Shown piece by piece: positions 44,213 to 56,365 of a DNA stretch of 64,000 bases. The notes beneath the pieces are model-generated. The model saw only the letters and a program-made list of their open reading frames with translations, searched no databases and was not told the DNA's origin. Position numbers and translations under genes: made by a program. The DNA is from Chloranthus sessilifolius (Eukaryota > Streptophyta > Magnoliopsida > Chloranthales > Chloranthaceae): NCBI GenBank assembly GCA_021018995.1, contig CM037596.1, forward strand, positions 88,605,184 through 88,669,183, in the 5' to 3' direction. How positions within the stretch are numbered: the first letter of the stretch is position 1; each line of letters begins with the position of its first letter.

Positions 44213-47200
44213 GTGTATACGTATACTGTCGGTGTGACTGTCACTACGGCGACCTCAAACCCAACCAGTAGAAGGAGAACTAGGAAAGTATTCGGCCCTT
44301 ACCCAAGACATCGATACAACACTCGTCAGTGGATCATGTCGAACGCCGATATATCCCCGCCATCATCCCCATCCCATTCCCATATAGGAGAAGACCCGAT
44401 CTCCAACACCTTCTCCCAAACCCGGTTCGATGTCACGGGTCCATTTGGGGCACCCGTGTTCGCATCCACCCCATCCCCCGCCCTTACATTTTCCCAACAC
44501 ACCCCCATCTCATCCCCTACTGAAACCCCTCATTTCCCAATTGACCCATACATCCCCATCTCCCATCCATACACCCTTACCGCACCCCCCTACTCCCAAA
44601 GACCTCATCGGGAGCCCCATCCCCCGCCTACCTCCCACATCCCGTCCACCTCATCATCCATGCCTCCTACATCCTATATCCCATTTACCTCATCTCACAT
44701 GTCTTCCACATCACATGGCCCATCCACATCCCAACATACCACCCTATTTTCCCAGGTCATGCCCAACTTTTCTCAGGGTGTGACCAGTAACCCACCGTCT
44801 TCCATAGCCATACATCCACACCCTCCAAGCACAATCATTCATACCCCCCACACCCGGGTCATGCCCAATTTCACCCAAAATGGAGGGCATGGGAATGATG
44901 TATGCCCTGTGGGCTACCTCTGGGAGTCCTACATTCCAAACCCCACATCTAGGTCTCCAAAACCTCCATATCCCATTCCTCCATGACCATACCCAACCAC
45001 CCATCATCCATACCGTCCAAGATCCCCCACCTCAGTTCTAAGCCCAACAAGTCCAAGCCCAACAAGCCCAAGCCCACTCATCTCAGGCCCAAACCCACAC
45101 AAATCTATGGGCCCAAGCCCAAATATCTTTAGAACCATGGGCCCAAGCCCACTCCTAGACCCAAGCCCACTCATCCCAGGCCCAAGCCCACCAAACCCAC
45201 CAGACCTAGAATCCTCAAGGCCCATGGGCCCAAGCCCATCAGACCCAGGCCCAAGCCCACTCATCTTAGGCCAAAACCCACACAAATCCATGGGCCCAAA
45301 ACCAGTCCCAGACCCAAGCCCACTCATCTCAGGCCCAAGCCCACCAAACCCATCAGACTCAGAATCCTCAAGGCCCGTGGGCCCATGCCCAAACCCATCA
45401 GACCCAGGCCCAGACCTAAAACCTTCAAGGCCCATGGGCCATAGCCCAAACCCACTAGACTCAGGCCCAGGCCCATGCCCATCAGACTCAGGCCCAGTTC
45501 CAAGCCCCCCAGGGCCCTTGGACCCAAACCTATCAAACCCAAGCCCAAGGCCCATCATCCCACACCCAATACCCACATGGCCCATTAGCCAAAACCCAAC
45601 AGGTCCCATTGGCCTAAAATCATACCCCCACACCCAGGCCCAAGGCCCATCAACCCAAGCTTTCCAAAACCATCAAGCCCAAACCCAAGGCCCCATCCAC
45701 CCACACTCATCAAGGACCGTTCACAAACCCCTTACCCCTTCATCAGTACCCTTCATTCACTTATACCTCTTATGCCCCCATCCCGCCTCCAACGGAAAAT
45801 CTGATCCACCCCCTTCCTCAAAACCATGTCTACAGCATCCCGCCACATCAACCACACCCCCATCACCCCCAGAATGTACACCCAGCTCAACACATCATTC
45901 ATCCACAAACCACTTATTCATTCACTCCTTCCTATCCCCTACAAGCCTTGTGGCCCCACCAGGTCATCCAACCCATCACCCCCAGGTCCAAATAGCGGAC
46001 CTCGCCCCTCATCAGTACAATGACCAACAGTATGAGGAGGACGAGATCCGCAATAATGGAGGAGCTGCCAACTTCAGCCCCCCCAGGCCATCATCATCAC
46101 ACCCAGGGCCGAACAAAATTAGGGGGAGGCAGTCCACTCTGACCTCAAAAGAATTAGAAGCGGTGAAAGAAATAGCAGATAGAATCTGAAGCGGTGGCGA
46201 AGATGGAGGGCTAGAACTGTATTCGACAGACTTTTCAGACTTATGTCTGTTCTCGGACGTCCCCCTACCACAAAAATTTAAGATGCCATTATTCGATAAA
46301 TATAATGGCACTGGCAACCCCATCACCCACTTAAAATCTTACTGTGGGGATATGTGCCAGTACGGCGGAGATGAATGACTCCTCATCAAAGTGTTCCAAA
46401 AGAGTTTAACGGGTCTGACACTGAGATGGTTCACATCCCTAGAACCATCCATGATAAAAACTTGGAAAGATCTGACACACTTATTCCAAGAACAGTATGG
46501 CTATAACATGGACATAGAGCCAAGGAAGTCGGATCTGGTCCATTTGAGACAAAGGCATGATGAAACTTTCAGTGCCTACTTAGGAAGGTGGAGGGCATTG
46601 GTTGCCCAGGTGACCCATCGGATTCCTGATGATGAGAAGATTGAATTGATAACCAAGGGAGCTCTCCTAGTCATCGCGAATTTTTTGGTGTATTAATAGC
46701 AGTCCAGTTTTGCTGATGTGGTCGGAAATGCCAACCATTGCGAAAACGTCGTTAGAGAGGGCAGGTTGGGAAAGAGCGTGGCCAATGGGGCCACCGGGGT
46801 TCCAAAGGCTGTCGAACCAAGAATCGAAAGAAGACTAGGGGCAGAGGTACAAAAAATCGTTTACCCCCAAGCCAATACCAATCTTCCCCGATACAACTCT
46901 AGGCCCTGCAACCGCCCCCAGCCCGTTTCGAGCAAGCACCAAGGCTAAACAACGGACTGAGAGCCCCATTTACCCAGGAACAGATGAGAGCACGATTCGA
47001 ACGGGTGTTCACACCGTTAGGACAATCTTTAAGTATCTTATTGCCAGTATTGCTACAAAAGGGTCTGGTCAATTTACTCCAGCGTCGCCCACCACCCAAT
47101 CCAATCTCGAGAAACTATGACCCGAACTTGTATTGTAACTTCCACCAGGGGCCGGGTCACCCTACGAACCGGTGCTTCCCACTAAAGCACGCGGTCCAAG

Positions 47201-47571
47201 ATCTAATAGAGGCGGGAAAAATTGTTCCCCCACCGCTTCCTCAAGGACAGAACCAGAACATCCATCAAGCCCCTCTACCCCCGCACCCAGGAGGCCGCAG
47301 GCCTAACATCCATTGGGTAGAAGAGGAAGAAGAGTTTGACCCATCGGATTACATCAGTAATCAAGAGGAGTTCTCATTTCCCAGGATAAATAAGGATAAA
47401 TCATTTTTGGGGGTGATCGAGCCACTGTACTTAGCCGATTACTTCCCCACCCCGGCATACCAGGAGGAGCCCTTAGATTTAAGACAGTATTTTTCCACTC
47501 CCGCTCCAGCCTATCAAATCCAAATGGGTACAACCCCACCGCAAACATACACATATCCGCCCCACTCCTAA
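44213..47571 (+). pseudogene. Tat-2 gag
   Basis: A very Pro/Ser/Thr-rich N-terminal part (44213-44986 and 45107-46189, same frame, one stop between) is followed by the gag core: KMPLFDKYNGTGNPITHLKS, then TLRWFTSLEPSMIKTWKDL and FQEQYGYNMDIEPRKSDL (46280-46696), with TGA near 46377. A different frame from 46984 encodes the CCHC-like box LYCNFHQGPGHPTNRCFPLK at 47123-47182. Repeated GPSP/SPPNP motifs at 45040-45680 make the linker low in complexity. The core is the usual Retrotrans_gag particle protein. The long Pro-rich arm is unusual in length. Confidence 0.85.
45040..45680 (+). repeat. CCCAAGCCC-type low-complexity repeats in gag
   Basis: Repeats such as GGCCCAAGCCCACTCATC recur irregularly. 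The reverse strand is therefore open for about 200 codons of Gly-rich sequence, which I treat as a shadow. Confidence 0.8.
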
Positions 47572-48553
47572 TTTACCCCACAGTACACCCCACCTCCCAA
47601 TTACCCTATCCCCTACACTATCCCACCATCAGCCACCCCATATGCCCCTCCTTTACACCCAAATCACCCCACGTCATACATAACTCCACCACCCCCATAC
47701 TATCCTACCCCATACACACCCCCAAATCCCAACACCTAGTATACTACCCCGCCATCCCCAAATCATCTGGCCCAATACACAACTCCACTATCCCCAAATT
47801 CCCCCGCTACATACACAACTCCATCATCCCTAATTCATCTCGTTTCATCCATGGACTCATCATCGCCCCACCATGTCACCCCATATACAAACCCTTCATA
47901 TCCATACCCCCTTACTCCCTCCACTACCCCTCATATCCCAGTCACCCCGCTCCATGCACAACTCCATCATCCTCAATTTACCTAGTTTCATCCGCAAACC
48001 CCCACCAAGCCACCCCATATTCAAATCCTTCATATCCCTATCACCCCACTCCACCCGCACCTCCAACGTCTCTTAGTCACTCCATCCCAGTCGCACTCCC
48101 ACCATCCCTACGCTATTTCGCCCCTAATCTAACTCCACCCCCACCCAAACAAACAACCCCTCACCCACTCCCCTTATCACCTGCTCCCAATCACCACTGG
48201 TCTTACCACACCCAGGTAGTACCTGTACAAGCCCCCTCCACACCCAGAAATTCAACCTCGCTAATTCCCGCCACTACCATTCAGCCCCCTATTGGAGTCA
48301 ACCTGGTCGAACCCGAGAATCCGACATACCCAGCCCAATCATCCCCAAAATCACCATGCACTCCCTTCCTCATCCCGAAACCTGCCTATGACTCGTGATC
48401 ATCAAGCTTATGAACAGATGACGACGTGAATGTTGTTGTAATTAAGAGGAGATCATGAATTTATTACCCGATCGATAGGATTTCTACACCAAGCATCGGG
48501 GCCGAGGAGAAGAGAAGAAGAAAGAGCAGGCCGCAGGGAACCCCTTTGAGAAA
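47572..48553 (+). other. C-rich, Pro/Thr-rich gag-protease linker with stops
   Basis: Translation in the gag-side frames is rich in Pro, Thr, Tyr and Ser with several stops. No domain recognised. Confidence 0.5.
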
Positions 48554-49981
48554 ATGGCCAGAGAGCATGTATTGGAGACACAGCTCAAGAGAATACCCGA
48601 ACATATTACTGTGTGGGATTTATTAATCACATCTCCGCTCCACTTTCAAGCCTTAATGGGAGCACTCAAGGACGCACATGTTTCTACCCACGTAACCCCA
48701 GATGAAGTGGGAGAAAAAATTGGGCAAGTATTGGCCCCAAATGCTATCTCATTCACTGATGCGGATCTGCCGCTTGAGGGGAACAACCACCCTAAGCCCT
48801 TGAATATAACAGTAGAAGTAGGGAACCTGGTGGTGCCATTAGTCTTAATAGACAACGGGTCGGCATTTAACGTATGCCCTCTGAGGACGGCAATCAAAAT
48901 CGATGTGAACCCCGACACCTTCCAGCCATCCATAATAAGCGCCAGGGGATTCGACAATACCAGGAGAGAAATTATAGGAGAAGTAAACCTCTACCTGATC
49001 ATCAGGCCGCAAACCTTCACCGTCCCCTTTCAGGTGATGGACATTAAGTCTAAGTTTAATCTACTGTTGGGCCGACCGTGGCTACATGAGATTAGGGCAA
49101 TACCATCAACTCTACACCAAAAACTCTGATTCATCTTAGGCGGAAGAATTGTCACCATCGTAGGTGAGAGCAGAGAAGATAGGGAGCGGAGCGCTCTGCA
49201 TATTGAGAATTCGAAAGTGCTTAACATGCCGCATACAGCAGATGACACCGATCATCATCGATTTGAGTATGACTTTTCAGCCGTTACCCTCGAGTTGCCT
49301 TAAAAAACTGCTGCCAAAACTGGGATAGGAATAGATGCAGCTGTGTTCATGCTCCACAAATGGGGTCACCAAAAAGGGAAAGGGCTGGGCCCACGCCTTC
49401 AAGGAAGAAGAGACCCCGTCAGGGCTAAGGGGCAGCAAACCAAATTTGGCCTGGGCTATAGGCTCGTCTAAGAAGAAATCAGAGGGGCCAAAGAAAGGAT
49501 AAGAGCCGCAGCAGCCGCCAGGGCCAGAGGAATCAACCTAGAAGAAGAAACTCCCGCCCGACCCCACATCTGTCAAACCTTTGTGAGCACCGGGGTGATA
49601 AAGATTGATCTGAATGGGGAGACAAGGGTAACCCCACACAAGCCTATTTCCGCTCATCCTACCAACCCTTACATCACCCCCCCAGACCTCGAGGTGGATT
49701 TAGCCGCCCTCTCCTTATTTGAGGAGGAAGTCCCCCGGTCCACCTGTCACTCTCACACCAACCACTTTGGGCCCATCCTAACCATAGAGGACAGGGTCCC
49801 AGAGGATCCCTTCATAAACATGCTAAGAGAGGAGCTGCAAAAGCCTACCGATACCATTTCCAACCAAAGAGGTAAAGGCCAAGCCTCGCAGGTAAGTAAC
49901 TGGGCATCTTTGCCCCAACTTCTGGGAGCCACCAAAAGCCATGAATACGGCACCAGCTCTCCAAAAAAAAATAACCTATGA
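48554..49981 (+). pseudogene. Tat-2 aspartic protease and G-patch
   Basis: 48554-49129 reads ISFTDADLPLEGNNHPKPLN, then VLIDNGSAFNVCPLR with an intact D-N-G-S active site, and KFNLLLGRPWLHE. After a stop at 49127-49129 the frame goes on, with KGKGLGPRLQGRRDPV and FGLGYRL (about 49370-49470) forming a G-patch, an RNA-binding motif seen in Tat/Ogre polyproteins. A second stop follows, then an acidic linker to 49981. The protease would cut Gag-Pol in the particle. Confidence 0.87.
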
Positions 49982-49984
49982 AAA

Positions 49985-50182
49985 GTGAGGTTAGCCTCTA
50001 GGACACTCTACCCTGTATATATAGAGATCCACCTTGCCAGGGGCTAACCTCCGAAAAATTACAAAAAACCATAAAAATAGAAAAAATATAAATTTCAAAA
50101 ATATTTTCCTTTAAAATTTTTAATAAAATTAAAAATGATGTCGTGGTACCCGTCCCACGTGAAGCCTACCCCTTTCCTGTAG
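49985..50182 (+). other. Intron-like A-rich spacer between protease and RT
   Basis: A-rich, stop-laden block with ATAAAAATAGAAAAAAT units, ending in a pyrimidine stretch and CCTGTAG before coding resumes. Ogre elements splice out an intron at this position. A donor such as AAAAGTGAGGTT near 49983 is possible. The same kind of block occurs in Tat-1. Confidence 0.5.
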
Positions 50183-50189
50183 AAATATA

Positions 50190-51640
50190 AGAAGAGGTAG
50201 GAGTCACGAGTCTGGACAAGGAAGGTCAAATCGATGAGCTCCCCAATGAGCTCCTCAAATAATTTGCCGATTTTGAGCATGGCCCGACCCCGATCATCGA
50301 GGAGACAGAAGACGTTAATTTGGACACCGAAGAGGCTCCTAGAATCACCAAAATCGGAACATCATTGTTCCCTGCAGAGAGGAGTATGATAGACTTCCTT
50401 CGGTCATACCAAGACGTCTTCGCATGGTCGTATGAAGGCATGCTTGGTTTGGATACCGATCTGGTTGAGCATGAGTTGCTACTCTACCCTGATTTTAAGT
50501 TGGTCAAATAGAAGCTGAGATGCCTTCGACCTGAATGGATGTTGAAGGTGAAGGATGAGGTCATTAAGCAGTATGACGCAGGTTTCCTCATGGTATCCTA
50601 GTACCCGTAATGGCTGGCCAATATCGTCCCCGTTCCAAAGAAAGATGGAAAGGTTCGAATGTGCATTGATTTTTGAAATCTCAACAAGGCCAGCCCTAAG
50701 GATGACTTTCCATTACCCCACATCGATATCTTGGTCGATAACACTGCTAAGCACGGAATGCTCTCATTCATGGACGGATTCTCGGGCTACAATCAGATTA
50801 GGATGGCAGAGGCCGACCGAGAAAAGACTGCGTTCATCACTCCTTGGGGTACCTTCTGCTACAAGGTGATGCCATTCGGGCTCAAGAATGCTGGGGCAAC
50901 CTACCAGAGAGCAATGACGGCCCTATTGCATGACATGATGCACCGAGAGATTGAAGTGTATGCCGATGATATGATTGTTAAATTGCTAGAAAGGGACGAC
51001 CACTTGGTAGACCTTCAGAGGCTGTTCGAGAGGTTGAGAAAGTATAGGTTGCGGTTGAATCCCCAAAAGTGCGCATTCGGCGCTATGTCAGGAAAACTAT
51101 TAGGCTTTATTGTCAGTAGGAGAGGGATTGAGGTCGATCCGACCAAGATCGAGGCCATCACTGAAATGCCACCACCGTCTACAGAGAAGGAGGTCAGAGG
51201 CTTTTTAGGCAGAATCTAGTACATCAGTCGGTTCATTGCACAGTTAACTCCGATATGCACACCGATCTTCAAACTACTAAGAAAGGATTCACCAGTTGAG
51301 TGGAATCATGACTGCCAAGCTGCATTTGACAAAATCAAGGGTTACCTCCTAAATCCTCCAGTATTGGTACCACCTATACCTGGTAGACCCCTAATAATGT
51401 ACCTGTCCACGACAGAGTTTTCCATGGGTTGTATGCTAGGACAGCATGATGAGACAGGAAGAAGAGAGCAAGCCATCCACTACCTGAGCAAGAAGTTTAC
51501 TGATTATGAGACGCGCGACTCTCATCTGCAGAAAGCATGCCTAGTGCTCGTATGGGCTACTCAAAGACTTCTAGCACAGATTGATCTGTTGAAGTACCTG
51601 TTCGAGAAACCTGCTCTCACTGGCCGAACTGCACCATGAC
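50190..51640 (+). pseudogene. Tat-2 reverse transcriptase and first RNase H
   Basis: Pre-RT: SYQDVFAWSYEGMLGLD. RT: NIVPVPKKDGKVRMCIDF, LSFMDGFSGYNQIRMAEADR, FCYKVMPFGLKNAGATYQR, EVYADDMIVK with the catalytic Asp pair, GFIVSRRGIEVDPTKI, then YISRFIAQLTPIC and the RNase H block REQAIHYLSKKFTDYETR. Premature stops occur at about 50509, 50599, 50608, 50675, 51218 and 51637. Several fit C-to-T or G-to-A change in CAG, CGA or TGG codons. It copies element RNA to DNA in an active relative. Confidence 0.93.
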
Positions 51641-52366
51641 AATTTTTATTATCTGAATTTGACATTACGTACGTCACTCAGAAATTGATCAAGCGGCAGG
51701 AACTCGCTGATCATCTTGCTGAGAGCTCTCTGCCTGGCTGCGTGCCTCTAAAGACTGAATTCCCCGATGAGGACATCATGTTCATGACAGAAGAGGATAC
51801 AGAAGAAGCAAAAAAATCATGGGTAATGCACTTTGATGGAGCATCACATGTCGAGGGCCAAGGAGTTGGCGCCATCCTAATTTCACCAAAAGGATCCCAT
51901 GTACCGATCTCTATCAAGCTCAACTTCCCCTGCACTAACAATATGGCTGAGTACGAAGCTTGCGCCGCCGGTCTACAGGCAGCTCTTGATCTGAATGTAA
52001 CTCACCTTCCAGTATTTGGTGATTCACAGTTAATCATATACCAGACGATTGGTGACTGGAAGACGAAAGATGAGAAACTGATCCCCTATCATGAACACCT
52101 CGAAGATCTGATAGCTTACTTTCGAGATGTGACTTTCTCGTACATTCCCTGGACAAGAAATCGCTTTGTCAACACATTAGCAACTTTGGCGTCAATGATT
52201 GAAATCCCTTATGGTGTTGAGATGAAGCCGATCATGATCGAGCAGAGGAATGAGCCGACCTTTCGCCTCCAAATTGAGGAACCTACGAATCCTGATGATG
52301 AGCCACCTTGGTTCTCAGATATCAAGAATTTCCTCGAGACCCTAACTTTCTCAGAGGGTACATCCA
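51641..52366 (+). pseudogene. Tat-2 second (archaeal-type) RNase H
   Basis: KSWVMHFDGASHVEGQGVGA, then NNMAEYEACAAGLQAALDLN, VFGDSQLIIYQTIGDWKTKD and IPWTRNRFVNTLATLA. Asp-Glu-Asp catalytic residues (DGAS, AEYEA, GDSQL) are intact. The NNxAEYxA box defines the aRNH that Tat elements acquired beside their original RNase H. The frame is open from 51685 through 52725 into integrase. Confidence 0.92.
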
Positions 52367-53576
52367 AGATAGATCGACGAACTATTCAACATTTAGTGGC
52401 AGGTTACGTCATTTGCGGGGAATGCCTCTACAAGCGATCATACAATAACGTCTTACTCAGGTGCCTCACTGGAAGTAAAGCAGTCAATATTATGAAAGAA
52501 ATCCATGAGGGAGTATGTGGAGCCCACGTCAGCGGCCACATGCTCGCTAAGAAAATCCTACGACAGGGATACTTCTGGACCACCATGGAATCGGATTGTT
52601 GCAAACATGTTAAAAAATGCTACAAGTGTCAAGAACACTCCAGTTTGATACACGCTCCTGCCATTGATCTTTACTGCATGACAACTCCTTGGCCATTTGC
52701 TACCTGGGCCCTTGACGTTGTCTGAATGATTAATCCGAAAGCATCAAACGAACATCAGTTCATCCTCGTCACCATTGAATACTTCACCAAGTGGGTAGAA
52801 GCGGCGTCGTATGCCAACATCACGACCAGTCACGTTGAGAAGTTCATCAAGAACAACATCATTTGCAGATTCGGCGTACCCAAGGATATCATCACTGATA
52901 ATGGCACTAATTTCGCTAATAGGTGCATCCAGGCCTTGTGCGAGCAGTTCTAGATCAAGCATCACCGATCATCCCCATATAGGCCTCAGACGAACGGAGC
53001 TGTAGAGGCAGCCAATAAAACTCTAGTTCGCAATCTGGAAAAGATGGTAGTCACTTACAAAGATTGGAGCGAGCGATTACCCTTCGTACTTTGGGCCTAT
53101 AGAACGTCTATCCGTAATGCTACAGGGGCAACCCCGTTCTCCCTTGTGTATGGAACCGAGGCCGTCCTCTCGGTAGAGGTTGAAGTACCCTCTCTCCGAA
53201 TCCTCATGGAATCAGGCTTACCCGAAGCAGAGAGAGAGAGATCTTGCTTTGAATAATTAAACTTATTGGACGAGAAGAGACTCCTAGCCTTGTGTCACAC
53301 TCATGTTTACCAGGGGAGAATCGCACGCGCTTACAATAAACGTGTCCACGGTCGAGATCTAAAGGTAGGAGACACTGTGCTGAAGAAGATCTTCCCTTCC
53401 CTCCATGCCGATCCAAGAGGAAAGTTCAAGCCGAATTGGGAAGGACCATACGTCATTCGAGAAGTGTTTCCAGAATATGCCATCCGCCTCACCACCATAG
53501 ACGGAGATCATCTTCCTGAGACTATCAACGCTGGATACGTCCGACGGTTCTACTCTTACTCTATCGCAATAAGGTA
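52367..53576 (+). pseudogene. Tat-2 integrase
   Basis: Zinc domain: EIHEGVCGAHVSGHMLAKK with CCKHVKKCYKCQEH (HHCC). Core: WPFATWALDVV with the first Asp, FGVPKDIITDNGTNF with the second, then YRPQTNGAVEAANKTLV with Glu. C-terminal: LPFVLWAYRTSIRNATGATP and FKPNWEGPYVIREVFPEY. Stops at about 52723, 52951 and 53254 break it. No chromodomain follows, as expected for Tat. Integrase would insert the DNA copy; the GTTTC duplication is the trace of that step. Confidence 0.93.
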
Positions 53577-54236
53577 AGTATTGATAAAACAGATACGTGA
53601 CTGCTTAAGAACCACCCAAAAGAGGCCATCATTCCAAGCACAGTAGCCCAAAAACATCCCTAAAAATGATGATATCTTTTGCTACCCCATTTGAGCCTGG
53701 GCCTTTCTTTCAATAAACCCTTTCTCCCAAAAAAAATATATGTGTACATGTACCAAAAAAAGATAAAGAGGAAAGATACATGAGTATAGAGTTACTATCA
53801 AATCTAAAAGAAAAAAAAAAAGAGAAGAGCAAAACCTCAAAAAGAGATTGTCTTAAATGGAGGAAAAAGAATAACCAAAAATGTGTGTAGAAGAATCACA
53901 GGGCATGTAAAGTAGAAGCCCCCAAGGAAGAAAGTATGTTGAGAAAAATGAAGCCGTATCAAGGAAACCCTTTTAAAATCCAGCGTACCTTCAAAATCCT
54001 AACCCTACCCATGGCCAAGCTACACCCTGAAGGAAGCCCTCTTTGTAGGTTCGCAAGCAGTCATATTATCTGTTAAGTCAACATGAGCCGAGTCATGAGA
54101 CGACACCAGAACCCCATCCAGCCGGTTATGACAGAATCTTTTTCCATGTCGTGGCTTTCTAGTTCTAAAAAAAAAAAAAAAAGAGAGAAGAAAGAGAGGA
54201 AAAAGAGAATAAATCAATTTGAGTTCAAAGCAAGGT
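53577..54236. other. Non-coding region after pol
   Basis: No gene. A-rich tracts and short runs of repeats. Confidence 0.45.
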
Positions 54237-54430
54237 GGACGTGGTGAAAACCCACAACGGCACCGCGGGTAAAAATAGCGAACTCACGCGGACTAGGTGA
54301 AAACTTGAAAAGGCACTTGGGGTAAGAGAGTGAACCCATGGACATGGTGAAAACCCGAAAGGGCGCTAAGGGTAAAAACAGGGATGACAGGCATGGCAAA
54401 AACCCATCTTGGGCACTGTGAGCAAAAATG
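54237..54430 (+). repeat. Four-copy GGTGAAAACCC repeat
   Basis: Units of about 50-60 bp with GGTGAAAACCC, a GGC(A/G)C box and GGGTAAAAA at about 54237, 54296, 54352 and 54402. A similar repeat is common after pol in Tat elements as I recall them. Confidence 0.75.
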
Positions 54431-54740
54431 TCAAGAAAAGAGAGATTAGGAGAGGATCTGTTCTGGCCCACCTGACCCCTTGAGCCTCTTCTCCCCTTTG
54501 CTGGGCCGCTCATGTCAAAAATTGGATCGGATCCCGATCAAGTATGTCGTCTCTACCGCGTCGTCTGACACATGACCAAAGGTAAAGGCCGAAGACCAAT
54601 CAATCTCAGAGAAGCTGACCTATCCATGTTTAAAAAGAAAAAAAATTGGAGCCTCATAAACAGGGTTCGACCATGCTCAAAAAAGGACCCATCAGTTGGC
54701 CTTGAAAATTTTGACATCACAAAAAAGAGAAAAGGAGAAA

Positions 54741-54985
54741 ATTTTCAAAAAAGATAATAGATTTTCCTTTCTCATAAAAAGCCTCACACTGTGTAGGAGA
54801 AGAATTTCAAAAAAAGATAATAGATTCTCCTTTTCCATAAAAAGCCTCACACTGTTTAGAAGAAAATTTCAAAAAAGATAATAGATTTTCCTTTCCCATA
54901 AAAAGCCTCACACTGTGTAGAAAAAAAATAAAATAAAAATTTAGACTTTCCTTTTCCATAAAAAGCCTTACGTTGCGAGACGTAT
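54741..54985 (+). repeat. Four-copy tandem repeat of about 60 bp
   Basis: TTTCAAAAAAGATAATAGA then CATAAAAAGCCTCACACTGT repeats from about 54743, 54805, 54866 and, degenerate, 54925. Confidence 0.88.
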
Positions 54986-55440
54986 GAAAGAAAATTTGAA
55001 TGCCAAAAAATATATATATGTATATATAGCAGATTTCATTTCTTTTCTCACAAGCATCACGTATGAAGTGTCACGTCCCAAAAAGATAACAACATGACAC
55101 ACTTTCTACTTTCTGCCTTCTGTACAAGTATAAAAAAAAACCAAAACAATAAAAAAAAAAGAGAGAAGAAACAACCCAAAAAAGGAAGGAGATCTTTGTT
55201 AAGGGGCATCAGCCCCCCCTCTGTGTATATAATCTATGGTATGTGTAGGAACAGGTCAGGGGCAGGAACCACGCTTCAAAGCACTGATCTCGACAAGAAG
55301 AGAGTCCTCACGGGCATTTCAATCAGTCAACCACCTACCATGAAGACTCCTCTGCCGCCTCTACAAAGCGTCAGCTGCACCGCAAGACTCAGTCAAAAGC
55401 CCAGTCAACCGAAGAACCTCACTCTCGGCTGTAGCAGCTC

Positions 55441-56160
55441 TCACCTCCGCCATCTCAACTCTGGTCCCGTCTCTATCGCATCTATCGAAACCGGGTTAGG
55501 AACAGGTAAGCCCTCAGATGCCAGCCAAACCTCGTAATCAGAAGAGAGGGCGCCCCCCTGAACTAAGCTACACATATGCGCCGATTGGCGGGTCACCCAG
55601 AGGGTTGCTATGCGGTCTAGGTCACTGAGAGAACCCCGAGAGAATATCAGAGAGCACAAGGGCGTGGACCGCCTTTGCATACCCCGGTCTTGGTACCACT
55701 TTGGCAAGTCCCCAATGCATCCTTAGGCCAGTAATAGAGGCTAGCTCTTCAAAGGTTGGGGTAAGCTCCCTAGACCCAAATCTGAAGACATGGGCCCTAT
55801 GGTCCCACGACGCTAAAGCTGCTTGCAAGAGATCAGGCAATGGAGGAATAGCAAGGAGGGAGGAAAGGCGGGATAACCTGAGGCGACCTAGAACAGCGAG
55901 CTCACCCTCGGCCAAGCTATCACGCCATTTCTGTAAAAAACTAGGCCCCAGGTCCAAACAAGGAAGTATCCTAGCCCCAGCCTCTATATGAGAATTTGGG
56001 CCTTTCTTGGGAAGCGGGTCGATGGACATACAAAGTTGGTCTTTATGGAAATCAGCCAATGTAGGGCGACGGACCCGCTCGAAAGGAGGAGAGAGAAAAG
56101 AAAAAAAAAGAAGGGGACAAAAAGGCCAAGCCAGGGTGAAAAGGGAGCCAAAGAGGGCTA
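55441..56160 (-). pseudogene. Antisense gene B of Tat-2: PMD-like (aminotransferase-like) protein
   Basis: The minus-strand frame open from above 56059 to 55622 contains LGRLRLSRLSSLLAIPPL, LLQAALASWDHRAHVFRFG and SRELTPTFEELASITGL. This matches the front of the plant mobile domain / DUF7745-type family, pattern LxALxxFWDPxxxxFRFGxxELxPTxEEfxxItGL. A frame change near 55640 leads to DRIATLWVTRQ and SDYEVWLASEGLPVPNPV. No ATG begins the conserved part: the codon before ADFHKD is TTG, so the start is lost or lies in a missing exon. A TATA-like box and palindrome array 3 are just upstream. PMD proteins in plants are tied to silencing and gene control, but the role of element-borne copies is unknown. 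Confidence 0.68.
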
Positions 56161-56167
56161 GGTTCGG

Positions 56168-56175
56168 GTTATAAA
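56168..56175 (-). promoter_or_regulatory. TATA-like box for antisense gene B
   Basis: Minus-strand TTTATAAC, between palindrome array 3 and the gene B frame. Confidence 0.4.
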
Positions 56176-56200
56176 GAACTCGTCGAGCCCAATTATATGA

Positions 56201-56365
56201 GGCGTATATAATATATACGCCAAGGCAAAATTTTTAAAAAAATTTTGCCCGCCGTATATAATATATATGCCAAGGCAACATGTCAGATAATTTGCCGGGC
56301 GTATATATTATATACGCCAAGACAAAATTCCAAAATTTTTGCCAGGCGTATATAATATATACACC
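56201..56365. promoter_or_regulatory. Palindrome array 3 (upstream of antisense gene B)
   Basis: Dyads start at 56201, 56251, 56298 and 56345 (pitch 50, 47, 47). The first and third are perfect 10+1+10 palindromes (GGCGTATATA, one A or T, TATATACGCC). The first spacer is itself a dyad, GGCAAAATTTTT..AAATTTTGCC. It lies about 30-200 bp upstream of the TATA-like box of gene B. Confidence 0.92.

Noticed and set aside
44213-44986. Separate ORF1 upstream of gag, as in Ogre
   Set aside because: It is in the same frame as the following gag frame and has the same Pro/Ser/Thr-rich composition, so it is more simply the gag N-terminus split by a stop.
45004-45633. Minus-strand open frame of about 209 codons, Gly-rich
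   Set aside because: It is the reverse of the CCCAAGCCC repeats in gag. Composition alone keeps it open.
54020-55540. Short open frames after pol (for example 55094-55537, +) as extra Tat-2 genes
   Set aside because: They lie over A-rich repeats or opposite antisense gene B and have no domain.
56201-56365. Regular palindromic repeats with spacers of similar length looked CRISPR-like
   Set aside because: Spacers are related to each other rather than unique, copies are few, and the context is a plant retrotransposon.
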